NCBI GenBank assembly: GCA_015055965.1
Contig: SVHG01000011.1
Span: forward strand, 9,104 to 73,103
Length of the DNA: 64,000 nt
Direction: 5' to 3'
Origin: Clostridiales bacterium
Lineage (GTDB): Bacteria > Bacillota > Clostridia > Christensenellales > Borkfalkiaceae
The position numbers were made by a program, and so were the translations under genes. Below are positions 58,290 through 64,000 of this stretch, piece after piece. The notes under the pieces were generated by a model. It saw only the letters and a program-made list of their open reading frames with translations, searched no databases and had not been told where the DNA came from. The number at the start of each line of letters is the position of its first letter. Within the stretch, counting starts at the first letter, position 1.

Positions 58290-58460
58290 ATGGCTTTTAA
58301 AATTACAGATGCTTGTATTTCTTGTGGCGCTTGCGCTGCTGAATGTCCCGTTGGCGCTATTAGCGAAGGCGATACTAGTTACGTAGTTGATTCAAGTGCT
58401 TGCATTTCTTGTGGCGCTTGCGCATCAGCATGCCCCGTTGGCGCTCCCGTAGAAGAATAA
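58290..58460 (+). CDS. 2[4Fe-4S] clostridial-type ferredoxin
   Basis: MAFKITDACISCGACAAECPVGAISEGDTSYVVDSSACISCGACASACPVGAPVEE, RBS GGAGG; too short for ORF track. Confidence 0.96.
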   Translation: MAFKITDACISCGACAAECPVGAISEGDTSYVVDSSACISCGACASACPVGAPVEE

Positions 58461-58483
58461 TTTCTACTAGCAAAGCAGAAAAA

Positions 58484-58508
58484 GAAACCGCAGTAATGCG
58501 GTTTTTTT
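58484..58508 (+). terminator. Terminator of ferredoxin gene
   Basis: AAACCGCAgtaaTGCGGTTTTTTT. Confidence 0.85.
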
Positions 58509-58567
58509 GCTTTTTATACATAAAATTTCTTCCCTTTGAATACTTTATACAAACAGGAGGTTCAAAG

Positions 58568-60049
58568 GTGGAAAATATTTTTAAACAGGTTAACTGCCCA
58601 TCAATTATAAAAATCACACATTCTTATCCCATATCGGTAGCTCTCGCGTTAGAGCAAGGAGTTGGGGATATACTTTCCCATCAAGCGGTGGCGTGCGTAA
58701 ATAGCGTTAGCTCTTCTAACGGCGTGGCAAGGGTAAACGGCGTTGCCTTCTTTAATATATTATATAAGGAAGAGGGTAAGATTTTATCTTACGAAAGTAG
58801 CGCAGAGCTTGCTTTTGAAATAAGCGATTCCCGCATTAGCGCAGATAGCTTGGTAAATCTTAATATTTACGTAAAAAATTCTGCAGTAACAAAGGGGGCA
58901 AACGGGTTAGAAATAACCGCTCAAATTCACGCAGAGGGCTATTTTAACTGTCCGCGCGCAATTTCCTTTTTAGAGGATATAGAAGGGGCTGTGGTTAAAA
59001 AGGGGGAAATAACACCTTTAACCTGTGTTAAGTGTTTTACCGCTACTGCTCAGGTAGACGGCGAAAAATCATACCCGTTTTTTATAGAAAGGGTTATTTA
59101 TCACAGCGAATGCGCAAGGGTAACCAACGCAATATCTGCAACCGGTGAAATTATAGTAGAAGGGGAAATAACAAGTGAGCTTTTACTGCTTAAGCGCAAC
59201 GGCGAACGGGCGTTAGAAAGAATAGTAACCCCCTTTAGATACGAGGTAGACTGCGAGGCTTCAGAGCCAAATCATTTAGTAAACGCCTTCGTTAGCGTTA
59301 ACCAAGCGACCTTTAAAATCTCTTCTGAAGAAGAGGCAAACAGCGCGGAAATTGCTTGTGAATACTCTTTGTTTGTAAGTGGCGTGTTAACTGCTCAAAC
59401 TGCCGTTAACTGCGTTATAGACGGCTTTTCTACCACAAACGAGCTGGATTTTGAAAGCGAAAAGGAAGAAATTACCCGCTTATTAGAAACGCGCGCAATA
59501 AAGCATAAGCACTTTGGCGAGGGGGATATAACCCTGGGGCTAACGGATAGCGTTATTGCAACCGCCTTTTGCGCGGTAGAGGAGCTAGAGATAAAAAAGG
59601 AACAGCCCGCTAACGTTGATATAAACGGTGTTGCCACTTGCTTCGTTATAGTAAAAAAAGAGGACGGCGAGCTTTACGGCGAAAGAGTTCAAGCCCCCTT
59701 TTTCGTAACGGTAGAAAGCGATCAAGCCCCCGTTTTTGCAAACGCGCAAATTCATGGCGCTGTTGCAAGGAATTTAGAAGGTAAGTGCCTTTTAGAGTTT
59801 GAAATTATTTTAACCTTAACTAGCGCTAAGCAGGAAGAGGTTGTTTTAACCGTTAACGCAATAGAAGGGGAAGAGCGCGATCAAAAGAGCTCTGCTATTT
59901 CCGTTGTGTTTATAAACCAAGGGGACGATTTATGGGCAGTTTGCAAAAAGGCGCTTGCAAGCGAGCAGGTAATTTTAGCAGATAATCCGGACGTAACCTT
60001 CCCCGCAAAAGCAGATAAAGCAGTCGTGGTTTACAGAAAACTACAGTAA
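58568..60049 (+). CDS. SPOCS (DUF3794)/LysM protein, SipL-like
   Basis: GTG start with AGGAGG upstream; repeated SPOCS-like blocks and C-terminal LysM 'QGDDLWAVCKKALASEQVILADNPDV'. Confidence 0.75.
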   Translation: MENIFKQVNCPSIIKITHSYPISVALALEQGVGDILSHQAVACVNSVSSSNGVARVNGVAFFNILYKEEGKILSYESSAELAFEISDSRISADSLVNLNIYVKNSAVTKGANGLEITAQIHAEGYFNCPRAISFLEDIEGAVVKKGEITPLTCVKCFTATAQVDGEKSYPFFIERVIYHSECARVTNAISATGEIIVEGEITSELLLLKRNGERALERIVTPFRYEVDCEASEPNHLVNAFVSVNQATFKISSEEEANSAEIACEYSLFVSGVLTAQTAVNCVIDGFSTTNELDFESEKEEITRLLETRAIKHKHFGEGDITLGLTDSVIATAFCAVEELEIKKEQPANVDINGVATCFVIVKKEDGELYGERVQAPFFVTVESDQAPVFANAQIHGAVARNLEGKCLLEFEIILTLTSAKQEEVVLTVNAIEGEERDQKSSAISVVFINQGDDLWAVCKKALASEQVILADNPDVTFPAKADKAVVVYRKLQ

Positions 60050-60248
60050 AAGCAGGGCTTTGTTTTAAAAAGCCTTTAATATAAGCAAATAACTTGCAAA
60101 AAGAAAGAAAAGGTGCTACAATGTTTTTAACAACGAGTTTGTTAAAGCATTAAGCGCTTTTTTTATTTGTTAATTTATATAAGGCGAATAAGCTTAGCTT
60201 AAGTAAAAATAGCAGTTGTTTACTATATCGCCTTAAAAGAGAGAAGGT

Positions 60249-61112
60249 ATGAGAATTACTAAAAAAGGGTACGCAAAGGTTAATCTTTGTTTAAACGTTG
60301 GCGCAAAAACCAAAGATGGCTTTCACGAGCTGGATTCTTTAGTTGTTACCGTGGATTTATACGATAAGGTTACCTTGGTTAAGCGAAGAGATAAGAAAAT
60401 AACCTTGCATTTAAGCGGAACTAATAAGGATTACGCTTATAGCTGTGTACCGCAAAAAGACAATACGTATAGGGCTGTTGAAGCCTATATGCAAAAATAT
60501 AACACCAACGGCGCAGATATTTACCTGCAAAAAAACATACCCCTTTCTTCGGGTATGGGCGGTTCTTCTGCGTGCGCTTCCGCAACCCTTTTAGCCATGG
60601 AAGAGCTTTATAAAATGGATGCGGATTTAGTAGAGCTTGCAAACGCGCTTGGTAGCGATACCGCTTATTTATTAAAGGGCGGTTGGGCGCGCTTAAGGGG
60701 GCGTGGCGATAGCGTTGAGTATTTACCCTTAAAAAACAAGCTGGAATTTGCCGTTATATATTCAGAAGGTGGCGTTAACACCGCAGAGTGCTTTAAGCTT
60801 TACGATAGCGCTTTAGAAAGCGTTAAGCTTAAAGCCAACGTAGAAGGCTTAATAGAAAGCTTAAATGGGGAAGAGCTTTTATATTCGGAATGCAAAAACG
60901 CGTTAGAGCCCTATGCGTGCGAAATTAATCCCAACGTTAAAAGGGTGTTAGAATTTGCAAACAGCTTATCCCCAAAGGCTGTGTTTATGACGGGTAGCGG
61001 AGCAAGCGTAGTTATGCTTTTTGACTACGGCGGACTTAGCCATTGGGCAGTAGAAAAAGCGCGCCAAGCGGGCTTTGAAGCAGATATTCTTCGCACCTAC
61101 TTACCCAAATAG
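60249..61112 (+). CDS. ispE: 4-diphosphocytidyl-2-C-methyl-D-erythritol kinase
   Basis: 'AKVNLCLNVGAKTKDGFHELDSLV', 'IPLSSGMGGSSACASATL', 'FMTGSGASVVMLF'. Confidence 0.94.
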   Translation: MRITKKGYAKVNLCLNVGAKTKDGFHELDSLVVTVDLYDKVTLVKRRDKKITLHLSGTNKDYAYSCVPQKDNTYRAVEAYMQKYNTNGADIYLQKNIPLSSGMGGSSACASATLLAMEELYKMDADLVELANALGSDTAYLLKGGWARLRGRGDSVEYLPLKNKLEFAVIYSEGGVNTAECFKLYDSALESVKLKANVEGLIESLNGEELLYSECKNALEPYACEINPNVKRVLEFANSLSPKAVFMTGSGASVVMLFDYGGLSHWAVEKARQAGFEADILRTYLPK

Positions 61113-61121
61113 GTTTCTAAC

Positions 61122-61158
61122 AAAAGCGCCGTTAATCGCGCTATAGGCTAACTTTTTT
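61122..61158 (+). terminator. Palindrome-family element downstream of ispE
   Basis: AAAAGCGCCgttaatcgcgctatAGGCTAACTTTTTT. Confidence 0.6.
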
Positions 61159-61171
61159 ATTAAATTACATT

Positions 61172-61210
61172 AAAAAAGCCTCGCTTTTTAAAGCGGGGCT
61201 TTGCTTTTTT
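61172..61210. terminator. Second terminator hairpin between ispE and mnmG
   Basis: AAGCCtCGCTTtttaAAGCGgGGCTT followed by T-rich tract. Confidence 0.75.
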
Positions 61211-61239
61211 TATGTGGTTAATTGCAATTGTTTAAAGCC

Positions 61240-63099
61240 TTATTTTTTTAAATAAACCATTAAAACCGCAACGTCGGCAGGGTTAACGCCGGGGATTCTG
61301 CCGGCTTGCCCTAAGTTTAAGGGGCGAACCTGCGTTAGCTTTTGGCGCGCTTCTAAGCGTAATCCTTCAATAGAGTTGTAATCTATATCTTCAGGCAGGC
61401 GCTTTTCTTCTAATTTTTTAGCGCGCTCTATTTCGCGGTTTTGTTTTTCTAAATATCCGCCGTAGCGAATTTCCGTTTCTGCGCTATCTAATAAATCTTC
61501 AGAAATTCCAACGAATGCGTTAAAGGTATCGCGTATTTCGCGAATGGGAATATTTCTGGTTATTAAATCCTTGTAAGAAAGTCCGTTTTGGGGAATATTA
61601 CCGCCGTGCTTAACCACGATTTCGGTCATTTCCTTTGCGGGATGAGAAATAGAAAGCTCTGCAAACAGCTTTTCACGCATAGCGCATTTTTCCATAAACA
61701 CGCCGTAGCGGTAATCGTCCACAAGTCCGCAATCTCTACCGCGCTGGGTAAGGCGGAAGTCCGCGTTATCTTGGCGAAGGAATATTCTATGCTCTGCGCG
61801 TGAAGTCATAATACGGTATGGCTCGTCCGTTCCCTTGGTAACAAGATCGTCTATCATAACGCCGATATACGCCTCGTCTCTGCGAAGAATAAAGGGCTGC
61901 TCCCCACGCATTTTTAAGGATGCGTTAATACCTGCAATAAGACCTTGAGCGGCAGCTTCCTCGTAACCGCTAGTGCCGTTTACCTGACCTGCGCAATAAA
62001 GCCCTGAAACACGCTTGTATTCAAGGGTGGGAAGAAGATCCATACTGTCTATACAGTCGTATTCAATAGCGTACGCATAGCGCATAATCTCACAGTTTTC
62101 TAAGCCCTTAATGGTGCGGTACATTTGCTCTTGAACGTCTTGGGGAAGAGAGGTAGACATACCTTGAACGTAAATTTCATTGGTATCTGCTCCTTCCGGC
62201 TCTAAGAAAATTTGGTGGCGCTCTTTATCGGCAAAGCGCTCTACCTTGGTTTCAATAGAAGGGCAATATCTTGGGCCCGTTCCAACTATAACGCCGTTAT
62301 AAAGTGGGGAACGGTGCATATTTTCGCGAATAATATCGTGCGTTTTGGTGTTAGTATAGGTTAAATAGCAAGGGGTTTGCTTTTCGGGAACGCGTTCAGA
62401 AAGGAAAGAGAATGGGTAAACGTTTTGCTCGCCCTCTTGAATTTCGCACTTAGAAAAGTCAATCGTTCTGCCGTCTACTCTTGCAGGTGTACCCGTTTTA
62501 AAACGGCGCACCGTAAACCCAAGGTCAATTAGGTTTTTAGTAAGCGCGTTAGCAGGCGCAAAGCCGTTAGGGCCTGCATTTTGTTGCCATTCGCCCGCTA
62601 AAACCAAGCTGTTTAAGTAAACGCCGGTGCAAATAATAACACTTTTAGCCTTTAAAATACTGCCGTAAGTGGTTTTAACACCGCAAACCGCATTATTTTC
62701 TGTTAAAATTTCGCTAACCTCGCATTGTAAAATGGTAAGGTTAGGGGTGTTTTCCAGCACCCTTTTCATTTGGGTATGGTAATCGTTTTTATCGGTTTGC
62801 GCGCGAAGTGATTGAACTGCCGCGCCCTTACCGCGGTTTAGCATGCGTATTTGAAGCAGAGTTTTATCTGCAACCTTACCCATTTCACCGCCTAACGCGT
62901 CCACTTCACGAACTAAATGCCCCTTTGCCGTTCCCCCGATAGAAGGGTTGCACGCCATAAAGGCAATACTATCTAAATTTAAGGTTAAAAGAGCGGTTTT
63001 AAAGCCCGTTCTGGCAAGGGCAAGCGCAGCCTCACAGCCCGCGTGGCCGGCCCCAACTACAACGGCGTCGTATTCCCCTTTTACAAATTGTGTTAACAT
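61240..63099 (-). CDS. mnmG: tRNA uridine 5-carboxymethylaminomethyl modification enzyme MnmG (GidA)
   Basis: '[18 protein letters not shown]', '[25 protein letters not shown]', '[20 protein letters not shown]'. Confidence 0.97.
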   Translation of the reverse strand: MLTQFVKGEYDAVVVGAGHAGCEAALALARTGFKTALLTLNLDSIAFMACNPSIGGTAKGHLVREVDALGGEMGKVADKTLLQIRMLNRGKGAAVQSLRAQTDKNDYHTQMKRVLENTPNLTILQCEVSEILTENNAVCGVKTTYGSILKAKSVIICTGVYLNSLVLAGEWQQNAGPNGFAPANALTKNLIDLGFTVRRFKTGTPARVDGRTIDFSKCEIQEGEQNVYPFSFLSERVPEKQTPCYLTYTNTKTHDIIRENMHRSPLYNGVIVGTGPRYCPSIETKVERFADKERHQIFLEPEGADTNEIYVQGMSTSLPQDVQEQMYRTIKGLENCEIMRYAYAIEYDCIDSMDLLPTLEYKRVSGLYCAGQVNGTSGYEEAAAQGLIAGINASLKMRGEQPFILRRDEAYIGVMIDDLVTKGTDEPYRIMTSRAEHRIFLRQDNADFRLTQRGRDCGLVDDYRYGVFMEKCAMREKLFAELSISHPAKEMTEIVVKHGGNIPQNGLSYKDLITRNIPIREIRDTFNAFVGISEDLLDSAETEIRYGGYLEKQNREIERAKKLEEKRLPEDIDYNSIEGLRLEARQKLTQVRPLNLGQAGRIPGVNPADVAVLMVYLKK

Positions 63100-63182
63100 A
63101 AATATTTGCGCTCCTTTTGCGCTTTTTAAAAGATAATCTTGGCTAAAAATAAGCCAAAAAGAATAATTATTTCATAAATTTT

Positions 63183-63208
63183 CCGCCCGAAAAAATTATC
63201 GCGGGCGG
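63183..63208 (-). terminator. Hairpin downstream of dnaA
   Basis: CCGCCCGaaaaaattatcgCGGGCGG. Confidence 0.6.
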
Positions 63209-63248
63209 ATTTTTGCGTTTATAGATTAAAAGCTAAATATTGACCTTC

Positions 63249-64000
63249 TTATTTTTTCAAAATAAGGTTTTTAAGGTCGTTAACCTCGGTAGCAATACGG
63301 CTATTCGTTTGAATAAGCTCTGCAACCTTATCTCTTGCGTGAATAACGGTGGTGTGATCTCTACCGCCCATAGCCTGACCGATAGTCATTAGGGGAATAG
63401 ATAAAAGCTCCGTCATAAGATACATGCAAATTTGGCGTGGCTCAACAAGCTCTTTATTACGCTTTTTGCCAAGTAAATCGTTTTTAGAAATATCGTAGAA
63501 ATTGCAAACGATATTGATTATATTCGTGGTTGTCATTACCTCTTTATTTTCGCTTGAAACGGCTTGCTTAATAGCTTCCATCGCAAGTGAAATGGTAATG
63601 GGGGATTCGTGTAGTAAGGATGCAAAAATTACCTTGTTTAAAAGTCCTTCTAAAGAACGTACGTCGTCGCTTGAATTTTCTGCTAAGTAGGTGGCTACTT
63701 CCGTATTGATTATGTATTTACGTTCCTCCGCCTTGCGCTGAATAATTGCAATCTTCGTTTCTATATCGGGGCTAACCACTTGCGCCATAAGTCCGCCCTC
63801 AAAGCGCGTTTTTAAACGCTCGGAAAGGGTAGCTATTTGGCTGGGGTGGCAGTCCGCAGAAAGAATAATTTGCTTTTCCTGTGAATAAAGCTCGTTAAAG
63901 GTGTGGAAAAACTCTTCTTGGGTGGCTTCCTTATTAGCAAGGAATTGCACGTCGTCTATAATAAGCACGTCTACGTTTCTGTATCTGTTTCTAAACTCTT
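63249..64000 (-). CDS. dnaA: Chromosomal replication initiator DnaA, C-terminal part (5' end outside window)
   Basis: 'EFRNRYRNVDVLIIDDVQFLANKEATQEEFFHTFN', domain IV 'VEPRQICMYLMTELLSIPLMTIGQAMGGRDHTTVIHA'; frame open to window edge. Confidence 0.96.
   Translation of the reverse strand, partial: EFRNRYRNVDVLIIDDVQFLANKEATQEEFFHTFNELYSQEKQIILSADCHPSQIATLSERLKTRFEGGLMAQVVSPDIETKIAIIQRKAEERKYIINTEVATYLAENSSDDVRSLEGLLNKVIFASLLHESPITISLAMEAIKQAVSSENKEVMTTTNIINIVCNFYDISKNDLLGKKRNKELVEPRQICMYLMTELLSIPLMTIGQAMGGRDHTTVIHARDKVAELIQTNSRIATEVNDLKNLILKK

Noticed and set aside
63100-63248. oriC between mnmG and dnaA
   Set aside because: No DnaA boxes seen in this short spacer; it contains only a terminator-type hairpin. 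The upstream side of dnaA lies outside the window.
1-64000. tRNA or rRNA genes, prophage or defence island
   Set aside because: No tRNA T-loop pattern, rRNA segment, integrase, phage structural gene or recognised defence cassette noticed by reading; tRNAscan and domain searches would be needed to be certain.

Overview
The window is an AT-rich chromosomal segment of a Clostridia-like Firmicutes bacterium, probably uncultured. It covers the replication-origin neighbourhood. A DnaA-box cluster next to an AT-rich stretch lies between rsmG and dnaN (about 35.88-36.38 kb), whereas dnaA (3' part only) sits about 27 kb away at the right edge. Recognisable genes include soj/parA, spo0J/parB, ftsH, gltX, radC, cvpA, nifJ-type PFOR, rsmG, dnaN, rpmH, rnpA, yidD, yidC, jag, the pyrH-frr-uppS-cdsA-dxr-rseP run, ispE, mnmG and sporulation-type genes (yyaC-like, spoIVFA/FB-like, SPOCS/LysM). 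Less ordinary items are: (1) a sugar-type (CUT1) ABC transporter locus with a secreted SNase-like nuclease lipoprotein and a large partial lipoprotein; (2) several intergenic repeat families in which short linkers are constant but hairpin stems differ between units while staying self-complementary; (3) a YidC with a large extracytoplasmic insertion; (4) a second, divergent UppS-like protein beside an ASCH protein; (5) tandem BspA-like LRR lipoproteins with a duplicated promoter/leader; (6) parS-like sites plus scattered half-sites in a 2 kb noncoding gap before ftsH-parA-parB. No tRNA, rRNA, CRISPR array or phage was recognised. All calls come from reading the sequence and supplied ORFs; no searches were run.
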